Shown here piece after piece: positions 26,167-35,338 of a DNA stretch of 64,000 nucleotides. Both the position numbers and the translations under genes were made by a program. Position 1 is the first letter of the stretch. The number at the start of each line of letters is the position of its first letter. A model generated the notes under the pieces. It did no database searches. It was not told the origin of the DNA and saw only the letters and a program-made list of their open reading frames with translations. This stretch comes from an uncultured Eubacteriales bacterium (GTDB taxonomy: Bacteria > Bacillota > Clostridia > Peptostreptococcales > Anaerovoracaceae): positions 1-64,000 of the forward strand of contig UQNJ01000001.1 in the NCBI GenBank assembly GCA_900542295.1, written 5' to 3'.

Positions 26167-27541
26167 TATCATTATAAATAACATAAACGATAAATACGAT
26201 TATAATGAACTGATAAAAATTTTTCTGAAACCGGCCGAATACAGGCTGTTCACGAAAAACGAATATGAAGAACCACAGGATGACGATGATGTTGTAATAG
26301 AATTCAACAATGAAGAATTTGATGATAAAAATCAAATTAAGAGAGAACTTTATCGTGGTCTCAGCAGTATAACAAAATCTGCGCCCCCATGGGGAATACT
26401 TACAGGAGTGAGACCGGTCAAACTCACCAGAGAATTATTTGAAAAATACGGTTCTCGTGAAAAAGTATCGGATAAGCTAACAGACTTTTATCTTTTAAGC
26501 GAAGAAAAAGCCAATCTCCTGATGGACATATTTGAATATCAAAATGAGATTTTAGGAGCTGCCGACGAAAATTCGACAGGGCTTTATATAGGAATTCCTT
26601 TTTGTCCTACCAGATGCCTGTATTGCTCATTTACATCAAATCAGCAGGGCAATGAAGAAATAGAAAAATATTTGGATGCCTTAATTGATGAAATTGAATT
26701 TGCCGGAGAAGCAATGAAACATTCGGGTAAATACATAGAATCGGTATATATAGGCGGAGGTACTCCTACCACGCTAAATGAAAAACAGCTGGACTTATTG
26801 CTGAATACGGTCGAAAAAGCTTTCGATCTTTCAAAGGTTAAGGAGTTTACCGTCGAGGCAGGCCGCCCCGATACGATAACAGCCGAAAAATTAAAGGTGA
26901 TATCCGGACATGGTATAAAGAGAATAAGTATAAATCCTCAGACGATGAAAGATGAAACACTTAAAATCATAGGTCGTTCACATAGTGTGGATGATATAAG
27001 AAATGCTTTCAAAACAGCTTCTGATACAGATAGTTTCATTATAAACGCCGATATAATAGCAGGACTTCCCGGCGAAACTCCCAAGGATTTTGAAAGCACT
27101 CTTAATGAGATAATATCTCTCAATCCTTCCAATATAACGGTTCATACACTTGCAGTCAAAAAAGCCTCAAGACTAATCGAAAACGATGCCGATTACCATT
27201 ACAGACAGGCCGAAACGGTTAAAAAAATGCTGCTGCTTTCAAAAAAAGCCATGCGTGATGCGGGTTACAGGCCTTATTATCTGTACAGACAAAAGCATAT
27301 GGCAGGAGCCATGGAAAATGTAGGATACTGTAAAGATGATACGCCATGTATATACAATATACGTATCATGGATGAGAATCAAAGTATCTTGTCACTGGGA
27401 GCAGGAGCAATAAGCAAAAAATACTACCCAAAAGAAAACAGGTTGGAGCGAGTTCCTAATGTATCCAACTATCAAATATATATAGAACGAATTCAAGAAA
27501 TGAAAGAAAGAAAAAACAAGAAATTTTTTAAGGAGGTATAA
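26159..27541 (+). CDS. hemZ: Oxygen-independent coproporphyrinogen dehydrogenase HemZ (radical SAM)
   Basis: A 460-residue radical SAM enzyme. The CxxxCxxC cluster motif is in PFCPTRCLYCSF (about 149-160), followed by YIGGGTPTTL. The N-terminal ~100 residues carry the HemZ extension. The family is named for anaerobic coproporphyrinogen III oxidation, though many HemN-like proteins have other roles and no other haem genes are here. The start is a TTG overlapping the upstream stop by 8 bases, with CGAGGAA before it. Confidence 0.88.
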   Translation: MYNIIINNINDKYDYNELIKIFLKPAEYRLFTKNEYEEPQDDDDVVIEFNNEEFDDKNQIKRELYRGLSSITKSAPPWGILTGVRPVKLTRELFEKYGSREKVSDKLTDFYLLSEEKANLLMDIFEYQNEILGAADENSTGLYIGIPFCPTRCLYCSFTSNQQGNEEIEKYLDALIDEIEFAGEAMKHSGKYIESVYIGGGTPTTLNEKQLDLLLNTVEKAFDLSKVKEFTVEAGRPDTITAEKLKVISGHGIKRISINPQTMKDETLKIIGRSHSVDDIRNAFKTASDTDSFIINADIIAGLPGETPKDFESTLNEIISLNPSNITVHTLAVKKASRLIENDADYHYRQAETVKKMLLLSKKAMRDAGYRPYYLYRQKHMAGAMENVGYCKDDTPCIYNIRIMDENQSILSLGAGAISKKYYPKENRLERVPNVSNYQIYIERIQEMKERKNKKFFKEV

Positions 27542-27543
27542 AA

Positions 27544-28797
27544 GTGTTAACCAACGCACCTAAAGGAACAAAAGACTTATTACCTTCACAGGCGTACAAA
27601 TGGCATTATGTGGAGAAGAAATTTGCTGAGATATGCAAAAACTACGGATTTAAAGAGATAAGAACTCCGATGTTTGAACATACAGAAGTATTTGCCAGAG
27701 GAATAGGAGATACTACAGATGTAGTTCAAAAAGAAATGTATACCTTCAACGACCACGGCAACAGAAGCATAACTCTTAAACCGGAAGGAACATCCGGGGC
27801 AGTAAGAGCTTTTATTGAACATAAACAATATGCAGAAGTTCAGCCCACAAAGTATTATTACAATACAGACTGTTTTCGTTATGAAAAGCCTCAGTCCGGA
27901 AGGCTAAGACATTTTCATCAGTTCGGAATAGAAGTTTTCGGTACGCCGAATATGCTTGCTGATTCAGAAGTCATATGCCTTGCAAACGATTTTCTAAACG
28001 AACTTGGAATAAAAGAAATAGAATTGAGAATCAACAGCGTAGGCTGTCCTGAATGCAGAAAAAACCACAGGGAAGCGCTGAAAGCATTTCTTGAACCTCA
28101 CTATGATGAACTTTGCAGCACATGTAAAGACAGATACAGCAGAAATCCAATGAGAATACTTGACTGCAAATCAGAGATTTGTCAGAGTATAGTAAAAGAT
28201 GCTCCGCGCATGTTGGATTATCTTTGCGATGACTGCAAAAATGCCTTCGAAGAACTTAAAAGAAACCTGACATCAATGGGCATAGATTACAAAGTAGACC
28301 CTAATATAGTAAGAGGTCTTGACTATTATACGAAAACCGCTTTCGAGTTTGTTACCACAAGCATTGGAGCCCAGGGAACCGTATGTGGCGGAGGAAGATA
28401 TGACCACCTAATTGAAGAGTTAGGCGGACCTCCAATCCCCGGAGTTGGTTTTGGTCTTGGAATAGAGCGGCTTCTCCTTTTAATGGAAGCATGTAACGCT
28501 TCTTTCCCTGATGATGATAATACCGATGTGTTCATTGCTGTTATGGGAGAAAGAGCAAAAGCTTTCGGACTTAAGCTTTGCAGAGAATTCAGGCAAAAAG
28601 GCATAGCAGCTGAAATGGATACTCTTGCAAGAAACATAAAAGGCCAGTTCAAGTACGCAGACAGACTTAATGCAAAGTACACTCTGGTAATCGGTGAAAA
28701 CGAACTTGAAAAAGGAGTGGTTTCCATCAAGGATATGACAAAGTCACAGCAAAGAGAAATAAAAATAGAAGATATATTTAAAGAAATTATTAAATAG
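27544..28797 (+). CDS. hisS: Histidyl-tRNA synthetase
   Basis: The 417-residue class II synthetase has the HisRS start PKGTKDLLP, motif 2 (RYEKPQSGRLRHFHQFG, about 114-130) and the histidine-specific RGLDYYTKTAFE (about 257-268). The start is GTG with a strong AAGGAGGTATAAAA site. It pairs with aspS downstream, a classic Firmicutes hisS-aspS unit. Confidence 0.97.
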   Translation: MLTNAPKGTKDLLPSQAYKWHYVEKKFAEICKNYGFKEIRTPMFEHTEVFARGIGDTTDVVQKEMYTFNDHGNRSITLKPEGTSGAVRAFIEHKQYAEVQPTKYYYNTDCFRYEKPQSGRLRHFHQFGIEVFGTPNMLADSEVICLANDFLNELGIKEIELRINSVGCPECRKNHREALKAFLEPHYDELCSTCKDRYSRNPMRILDCKSEICQSIVKDAPRMLDYLCDDCKNAFEELKRNLTSMGIDYKVDPNIVRGLDYYTKTAFEFVTTSIGAQGTVCGGGRYDHLIEELGGPPIPGVGFGLGIERLLLLMEACNASFPDDDNTDVFIAVMGERAKAFGLKLCREFRQKGIAAEMDTLARNIKGQFKYADRLNAKYTLVIGENELEKGVVSIKDMTKSQQREIKIEDIFKEIIK

Positions 28798-28813
28798 GAG
28801 AAGAGTCATAAAA

Positions 28814-30577
28814 ATGAGTACCTTATTCAAAAGAACCCATATGTGTGGAGACCTGCGTCTTGAAAATGAAGGCAAGCAGGTGGTCCTAAACGGATGGGTA
28901 GCAAAACGCAGAAATCTGGGAGGCCTTATATTCGTGGATCTTAGAGATAAGACCGGAATAGTACAGGTGACTTTCGATGATAATATTCCGGCAGATCTGT
29001 TTGAAAAGGCTGACAGCCTCAGAAGCGAATATGTAATCGGAGTAAAAGGAACCGTAAAAGAACGTACTGCCAAAAACGGAAATATTGCAACAGGAGATAT
29101 AGAAGTTTTTGCAGAAGATCTTGTCGTATATTCTGAGGCTGATACACCTCCTATATATATCAAGGATGACGACAATGTTGATGATAACCTAAGGCTAAAA
29201 TACAGATATCTCGATTTAAGAAAGTTAAAAATGCAGCGAAACCTTACTTTTCGTCATAAGGTAACTAAACTTGCCAGAGATTATTTTGATGAAAACGGAT
29301 TTACTGAAGTGGAAACTCCAATGTTGATTAAATCGACTCCTGAAGGAGCCAGAGACTATGTAGTTCCAAGTAGAGTCTATCCCGGTTCTTTCTATGCGCT
29401 GCCTCAGTCGCCTCAATTATTCAAGCAGCTTCTGATGGTAGGCGGAACCGACAGATATATGCAGATTGTAAAATGCTTCAGAGACGAAGACCTTCGTGCC
29501 GACAGGCAGCCTGAATTCACCCAAATCGACCTTGAGATGTCATTTGTCGATATGGATGATGTTATCGCAATGCAGGAGGGCTTTCTCAAAAAACTCTTTA
29601 AAGAACTGATGGATGTTGAAATTAAGACTCCGCTGCCAAGACTAACATGGCAGGAGGCTATGGAAAGATATGGATCGGATAAGCCTGATACAAGATTCGG
29701 ATTTGAACTAAAAAAGCTCAATGATGTTGTTTGCGGATGCAGCTTCAAGGTATTTACAGATGCACTGGCAGCAGGAGGAGATGTAAGGGGTATCTGCATA
29801 GATGGAGGAAGCGAACATTTCAGCAGAAAAGATATAGATAAACTTACAGACTCTGCAAAAAGCTACGGAGCAAAAGGCCTTGTATGGCTGCGAGTAGGAG
29901 ATGAAGAAATCAACTCATCAGTGAATAAGTTTTTCAGTCAGGAAAAACTCAGAGAAATAGCATCTGTATTTGAAGCAAAACCGGGAGATTTAATTCTGAT
30001 AGTATCAGACAGAAGCAAAGTGGTATTTGATACTTTAGGATTTCTTAGAAGAGAAATCGCTAAAAGAATGGGTCTTTTAGATGACAAAGTATTCAACCTT
30101 CTATGGGTAGTGGACTTTCCTCTGTTTGAAAAAGATGACGAAACAGGTGAGCTGAAGGCTATGCATCATCCCTTCACTTCACCTAAAGAAGAACAGCTTG
30201 ACATGCTTCAGACCTCTCCGGAAAAAGTTTTGGCCAACGCTTATGACATAGTGTTAAACGGTGTTGAACTTGGAGGGGGTTCCATAAGGATACATGATAA
30301 AAACATACAGAACATGATGTTTAAAGCATTAGGTCTTACTCAGGAAGAGTGCGAAGAAAAATTCGGTTTTCTTATAGAAGCCTTTAAATATGGCGCTCCT
30401 CCTCATGGAGGATTGGCTTATGGTCTTGACAGAATGGTTATGCTTCTTTTGGGAGAGCCTTCTATAAGAGAAGTCATGGCATTTCCTAAAAATCAGAATG
30501 CACAATGTCTTGTGAGCGATGCTCCTGCACCTATAGATGAATTGCAGCTGGAAGAATTGGGAATAAAAACAGAATAA
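28814..30577 (+). CDS. aspS: Aspartyl-tRNA synthetase
   Basis: A 587-residue bacterial-type AspRS. It has the OB-fold anticodon domain (about 1-110), class II motifs including FRDEDLRADRQPEFTQIDLE near 217-236, the bacterial GAD insertion (about 310-420) and the final GLAYGLDRMVMLL (about 528-540). Whether it is discriminating or also charges tRNA-Asn cannot be told from the window, since gatCAB is not in view. Confidence 0.97.
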   Translation: MSTLFKRTHMCGDLRLENEGKQVVLNGWVAKRRNLGGLIFVDLRDKTGIVQVTFDDNIPADLFEKADSLRSEYVIGVKGTVKERTAKNGNIATGDIEVFAEDLVVYSEADTPPIYIKDDDNVDDNLRLKYRYLDLRKLKMQRNLTFRHKVTKLARDYFDENGFTEVETPMLIKSTPEGARDYVVPSRVYPGSFYALPQSPQLFKQLLMVGGTDRYMQIVKCFRDEDLRADRQPEFTQIDLEMSFVDMDDVIAMQEGFLKKLFKELMDVEIKTPLPRLTWQEAMERYGSDKPDTRFGFELKKLNDVVCGCSFKVFTDALAAGGDVRGICIDGGSEHFSRKDIDKLTDSAKSYGAKGLVWLRVGDEEINSSVNKFFSQEKLREIASVFEAKPGDLILIVSDRSKVVFDTLGFLRREIAKRMGLLDDKVFNLLWVVDFPLFEKDDETGELKAMHHPFTSPKEEQLDMLQTSPEKVLANAYDIVLNGVELGGGSIRIHDKNIQNMMFKALGLTQEECEEKFGFLIEAFKYGAPPHGGLAYGLDRMVMLLLGEPSIREVMAFPKNQNAQCLVSDAPAPIDELQLEELGIKTE

Positions 30578-30604
30578 AAACAATTTTATCCGGGAGGAAC
30601 ACAT

Positions 30605-31885
30605 ATGGGCAATTTATGCAGAAATTGCGGTAAAAAAATTTCATTTATAAATAATTATTATACTATGAATTATACCGGAGCAGTATTTTGCCAGAATTGC
30701 AGCAAAGAGATAATAGCGCTTTTAAAGCCTGTTCAGCTTCTTAACAGCAGCAAAAGTTTATCTCAGATAGAAAAGGAATTCCATGATAAACTCGATCAAT
30801 CCAATTTTAACAGTTCTGTAAAAGCAATTATCGAAGATGAATTCAAAAATACTCTCATACAAAAAAAAGAGGTTTTTCACAACTGTCATCGCAGTTTTCG
30901 TATGGGCTTTGAAGAAACTCTAAGCGCTGTTGTCGATGCAGGAAAACAAATAGGCATGCTGAAAAAAGAACCTGATGTGATGACGATGGGCGAAGTTCGT
31001 ATTGCCACCTGTGTATTTGAAAAATTTTATATAAGAACAGGAGCATGGACCGCATTGGTTGTAATTACAGTCAGCCATAAGGAGATAACATCCTTAATGG
31101 CTTTCGGAACCGGCGGAGGTGCAGGTCTATCAAACGACAGCTTCGGTACTGAAGAAGATCTGGAAGAAGCATTCTTTAAAAACCTTGAGATGTATTCTCA
31201 GAACTTGATTGCAAATGAGATAAAAGATGATTATATTGATATAATAAATTCGGATTCCCATAACGATGCTTCAAGTGAGGTCAAAGGGCGTATAGGAGTT
31301 TTAGGCGGAACTTTCGATCCTGTTCATTTGGCACATGTCGCACTGGGTAGAGCAGCAATAGAAGAGCTTGATCTTGAAAAGCTTATAGTAATGCCTGCGA
31401 GAGTACAGCCTTTTAAGCAAGGTAAAAAGACTGCTGATAACATTCACAGAAAGACAATGGCTAAGCTTGCATTCATGAACTGTGACAAAGCAGAAGTATC
31501 TGATTATGAAATGGAAAGAAATACAGTTTCCTACAGCATAAACACTTTGATGCATCTGAAAAAGGAATATCCCGACAACGAAATATTTTTCATATGCGGA
31601 ACGGATTCCTTTATAGAAATGGATAAGTGGTATCGTGGCAGTGAAATATTGAGCAGATTTTCTTTTGCCGTAAGCATAAGACCCGGATACAGGGAAGAAG
31701 AACTCAATAAAAAAATATCAGAATACAGGCAAATATATAAATCGCATATTGTTAAAATAAATGCCGATATGCCTCCGATATCTTCAAGCAGCGTTAGGGA
31801 GAAAATATCTGCTAAAAAAACAATTTCAGATATGGTACCGCCGCAGGTAGAAAGGTATATAAAAGAAAATGACCTCTATAAGTAA
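30605..31885 (+). CDS. nadD: Nicotinate-nucleotide adenylyltransferase fused to a zinc-ribbon and DUF6054-like N-terminal region
   Basis: A continuous 426-residue frame, about twice the length of ordinary NadD (about 200). Residues 1-35 carry two CxxC pairs (C5/C8, C29/C32), a zinc-ribbon-like knuckle. Residues about 55-200 resemble DUF6054 proteins (SLMAFGTGGGAGLSND followed by a WxxEED-like GTEEDLEEAF). NadD starts near 228 with GVLGGTFDPVHLAH (HxGH variant HLAH), has CGTDSFIEMDKW and ISSSSVREK, and would make nicotinate adenine dinucleotide for NAD synthesis. A single AGGAGG site precedes the N-terminal ATG and none is seen at the NadD boundary, so the fusion looks real. It leads the nadD-yqeK-rsfS-leuS group. 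Confidence 0.85.
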   Translation: MGNLCRNCGKKISFINNYYTMNYTGAVFCQNCSKEIIALLKPVQLLNSSKSLSQIEKEFHDKLDQSNFNSSVKAIIEDEFKNTLIQKKEVFHNCHRSFRMGFEETLSAVVDAGKQIGMLKKEPDVMTMGEVRIATCVFEKFYIRTGAWTALVVITVSHKEITSLMAFGTGGGAGLSNDSFGTEEDLEEAFFKNLEMYSQNLIANEIKDDYIDIINSDSHNDASSEVKGRIGVLGGTFDPVHLAHVALGRAAIEELDLEKLIVMPARVQPFKQGKKTADNIHRKTMAKLAFMNCDKAEVSDYEMERNTVSYSINTLMHLKKEYPDNEIFFICGTDSFIEMDKWYRGSEILSRFSFAVSIRPGYREEELNKKISEYRQIYKSHIVKINADMPPISSSSVREKISAKKTISDMVPPQVERYIKENDLYK

Positions 31886-32450
31886 AATCGAAGAATATAT
31901 AGATAGAAACTTTTCCGAAAAGAGAAGGGTTCATACATATGGTGTAAGAGATACCGCCCTGAAACTTGCGGAAAAATATGGCTGCGATATGTATAAAACA
32001 GAAGTTGCTGCGCTTCTTCACGATCTTTACAGAGGAGTGAGCTCCGATGTACTTAATTATCATGTTAAGCATCTTAACCTGGACAAAAAATATCTTAATA
32101 ATCCAAATCTTTCACACGGTCCCGTTGCGGCAGCTATGATACAAAGAGATTTCAAAGTTGTTGACAGTGAAATAATAGATGCTGTGAGATATCACACGAC
32201 CGGAAGACCTGCAATGTCACTCCTTGATAAGATTATATATATTTCAGATGCTACAGAACCGGGAAGAAATTATCCCGGAGTGGACAGACTTAGAGCGGTT
32301 CTAAAAGAAGATTTAGATAAGGCATGCCTTTTATCGCTGAAAAAAACTATAGACTTTGTTATTTCCGAGGGACACTTTCTGGACCCGATGACAAAAGCGG
32401 CAGAAGAATACTTGGAAAATGAGATAAATAAAAAAGGAGAAATCGTATGA
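31869..32450 (+). CDS. yqeK: YqeK HD-domain diadenosine tetraphosphate hydrolase
   Basis: A 193-residue HD-domain hydrolase. HTYGVRDTA (H18) and ALLHDLYRG (HD at about 48-49) give the metal site. Family members split diadenosine tetraphosphate symmetrically to ADP. Its place directly after nadD and before rsfS is diagnostic. It overlaps nadD by 17 bases and rsfS by ATGA. Confidence 0.93.
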   Translation: MTSISKIEEYIDRNFSEKRRVHTYGVRDTALKLAEKYGCDMYKTEVAALLHDLYRGVSSDVLNYHVKHLNLDKKYLNNPNLSHGPVAAAMIQRDFKVVDSEIIDAVRYHTTGRPAMSLLDKIIYISDATEPGRNYPGVDRLRAVLKEDLDKACLLSLKKTIDFVISEGHFLDPMTKAAEEYLENEINKKGEIV

Positions 32451-32791
32451 CAAATAGGGAATATGCATTACTTGCAAGTAAAGTCCTGTCTGACAAAAAA
32501 GCTGAGGATATCGTAATAATAGACATTCAGGGGAAAGCTTCCTTTGCTGACTTTTTCGTTATTTGTTCGGGAAACTCAGAAAGACAGATTACCACTTTAG
32601 CCGACGAAGTAGAAGAACGCTTTGCAGAGGAGGGACTTTTAGTCAGATCAATAGAAGGGCGACATGGTTCAGGCTGGATATTGATGGACTTCGGAGATAT
32701 TATCGTGAATCTGTTTACAAAGGAAATGAGAGAAAAATACAGCATAGAAAAAGTTTGGGGAGACTGTCAATTTATCGAAGTGGAGGAATAG
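32447..32791 (+). CDS. rsfS: Ribosomal silencing factor RsfS
   Basis: A 114-residue RsfS/Iojap protein that binds L14 on the large subunit and blocks subunit joining during starvation. Seen: FADFFVICSGNSERQ (about 33-47), EGRHGSGWILMDFGDIIVN near 67-85 and the end YSIEKVWGD. It is coupled to yqeK (ATGA) and followed by leuS. Confidence 0.95.
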   Translation: MTNREYALLASKVLSDKKAEDIVIIDIQGKASFADFFVICSGNSERQITTLADEVEERFAEEGLLVRSIEGRHGSGWILMDFGDIIVNLFTKEMREKYSIEKVWGDCQFIEVEE

Positions 32792-32799
32792 ACTAAAAA

Positions 32800-35271
32800 A
32801 TGAACGAGAAATACAACTTCAAGGAAATTGAGAAAAAGTGGCAGAAATATTGGGAAGAAAACGATTGCTTCCATACAGAAGAAGACGAATCGAAGAAAAA
32901 ATATTACTGTCTTGAAATGTTCCCATATCCTTCCGGAAAACTGCACATGGGGCATGTAAGAAACTACTCCATAGGAGATGTAGTTGCAAGATTTAAAAAG
33001 ATGGACGGATATAATGTCCTGCATCCTATGGGCTGGGATTCTTTCGGACTTCCTGCCGAGAATGCAGCTATCAAACATGGAATTCATCCCAATATCTGGA
33101 CATGGGATAATATAAAAGAAATGAGAGAACAGCTTAAGGAGCTTGGTCTTTCTTATGACTGGAACAGAGAGGTTGCAACCTGTCATCCCGATTATTACAA
33201 ATGGATGCAGTGGATATTCATACAATTCTATAAGAGAGGACTTGCATACAAAAAAGAAAATCCGGTAAACTGGTGTCCAAGCTGTCAGACTGTTTTGGCA
33301 AATGAACAGGTTGTCGATGGATGTTGTGAAAGATGCAAGACTCCCGTAGGAAAGAAAAACCTATCTCAATGGTATCTTAAGATAACCGACTATGCAGAGA
33401 GACTTCTTGACAACCTTGACACTCTTGACGGATGGCCAAATAAAGTAAAAGTAATGCAGAAAAACTGGATAGGTAAGTCAGTAGGTGCAGAAGTCGATTT
33501 TAAGATTAAAGACAGAGATGAAACTTTAACGGTATTTACAACAAGAGTAGATACAATCTACGGTACTACCTATATGGTTCTTGCACCGGAATATCCATCT
33601 GTTCTTGATATGGTAAAAGGCACTGAGTATGAAAAGCCTGTAAAAGAATATATCGAAAAGGTCGAGCATATGAACGATATTGAAAGAACTTCCACGTCAA
33701 ACGAAAAGACTGGAGTATTTATCGGCAAGTATGCTGTTAATCCATTTACAAAAAAAGAAATTCCTATCTATATCTCAGACTATGTGCTGATGGGATATGG
33801 TACAGGTGCAGTTATGGGCGTTCCTGCTCATGATCAGAGAGACTTTGACTTTGCAACGAAATTCGGAATCGATATAGTACCTGTAGTAGACCCGGGCGAC
33901 CCTTCAATAGACTTAGACAATCTTAAAGAAGCATGTGCTGCCGAGGGAACTCTCATCAATTCAGGAGAATTCAACGGATTGAACAACAGAGTAGCAATAG
34001 GTAGATTCATAGAGTTGGTGGAAAAAGAGGGCATAGGTAAAAAAACCGTAAATTACAGACTTCGTGACTGGCTTATTTCAAGACAGCGTTACTGGGGAAC
34101 CCCTATACCGATGATCTATTGTGAGGATTGCGGTTGGGTTCCTGAAAAAGAAGAAAATCTGCCTGTAATGCTTCCTACAGATATAGAATTTACAGGAAAG
34201 GGAGAATCTCCGCTGACTACCTCAAAGACATTTGCAGATGTAAAATGTCCTGTATGCGGAAAACCTGCAAAGAGAGAAATGGATACTATGGATACGTTCC
34301 TTGATTCGTCATGGTATTTCTTAAGATATTGTGACCCTAAGAATGACAAGGCACCGTTTGATCCTAAAAAGGCTGCTTACTGGATGAATGTAGATCAGTA
34401 TATAGGCGGTGTTGAACATGCTATACTTCACCTTATGTATGCAAGATTCTTCCAGATGGCTTTCTACGACATGGGGCTTGTGGAGGATGAAGAACCTTTC
34501 CGCAATCTTCTTACTCAGGGTATGGTAAATAAAGATGGCAAAAAAATGAGTAAATCCATCGGAAATGTAGTAAGTCCTGAAGAAATAATCAACAGATACG
34601 GCGCCGATACAGCAAGACTGTTTATATTATTTGCGGCTCCGCCTGACAGAGAGCTCGACTGGTCCGATAAGGGAGTAGAAGGCAGCTACAGATTCCTTAA
34701 CAGAGTATACCGTATGGTATATGAAATAAAGTCAAAATACCCTGATGTTCCTCAGGCATTTGAAGTAAAAACTGCTGCGGACAAATCATTGAATTATATT
34801 CTTAACTACACTATAAAAAAAGTGAGTGAGGATGTAGGAGGCAGATTCAACTTCAATACTGCAATAAGCTCACTTATGGAACTTGTCAACGAAATGTACA
34901 AATACAAAGAGCGTGATGATGCAAATATAGGACTTTTAGGCAAAGCAACAAGAGATCTTATCCTTATGTTATCTCCGTTTGTTCCTCACATATGCGAGGA
35001 AATGTGGGAGCATATAGGTCAAAAAGAATCTGTTACCACCATGCGTTGGCCGGAATATGATAAAGACGCACTCATCAAGGATGATGTGGAGGTAGTGGTA
35101 CAGATAAACGGAAAAGTAAAAGAAAAGCTTACGGTTGCAGCAGCAGCCGACAAGCAGGAACTTGAAAAGATAGCTTTGGAGAACGAAAAAATCAAACTCT
35201 TGCTGAACGGAAAGTCAGTCGTAAAGGTTGTAGCCGTACCGGGAAGACTGATAAATATAGTAGTAAAATAA
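32800..35271 (+). CDS. leuS: Leucyl-tRNA synthetase
   Basis: An 823-residue class I synthetase. The HIGH box is in PSGKLHMGHVRNY (about 47-59), the KMSKS box in GKKMSKSIGN (about 577-586), and the editing domain (about 220-410) shows TSTSNEKTG and GTGAVMGVPAHDQRD. It is the enzyme for the tRNA-Leu encoded at 19.1 kb. It closes the nadD-yqeK-rsfS-leuS unit. Confidence 0.97.
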   Translation: MNEKYNFKEIEKKWQKYWEENDCFHTEEDESKKKYYCLEMFPYPSGKLHMGHVRNYSIGDVVARFKKMDGYNVLHPMGWDSFGLPAENAAIKHGIHPNIWTWDNIKEMREQLKELGLSYDWNREVATCHPDYYKWMQWIFIQFYKRGLAYKKENPVNWCPSCQTVLANEQVVDGCCERCKTPVGKKNLSQWYLKITDYAERLLDNLDTLDGWPNKVKVMQKNWIGKSVGAEVDFKIKDRDETLTVFTTRVDTIYGTTYMVLAPEYPSVLDMVKGTEYEKPVKEYIEKVEHMNDIERTSTSNEKTGVFIGKYAVNPFTKKEIPIYISDYVLMGYGTGAVMGVPAHDQRDFDFATKFGIDIVPVVDPGDPSIDLDNLKEACAAEGTLINSGEFNGLNNRVAIGRFIELVEKEGIGKKTVNYRLRDWLISRQRYWGTPIPMIYCEDCGWVPEKEENLPVMLPTDIEFTGKGESPLTTSKTFADVKCPVCGKPAKREMDTMDTFLDSSWYFLRYCDPKNDKAPFDPKKAAYWMNVDQYIGGVEHAILHLMYARFFQMAFYDMGLVEDEEPFRNLLTQGMVNKDGKKMSKSIGNVVSPEEIINRYGADTARLFILFAAPPDRELDWSDKGVEGSYRFLNRVYRMVYEIKSKYPDVPQAFEVKTAADKSLNYILNYTIKKVSEDVGGRFNFNTAISSLMELVNEMYKYKERDDANIGLLGKATRDLILMLSPFVPHICEEMWEHIGQKESVTTMRWPEYDKDALIKDDVEVVVQINGKVKEKLTVAAAADKQELEKIALENEKIKLLLNGKSVVKVVAVPGRLINIVVK

Positions 35272-35338
35272 TTTAACAAAGGAATATTTACCAACAGTTA
35301 TCTTTTCATAAATAAAAAATAAAAGGACGGAAAATTTT

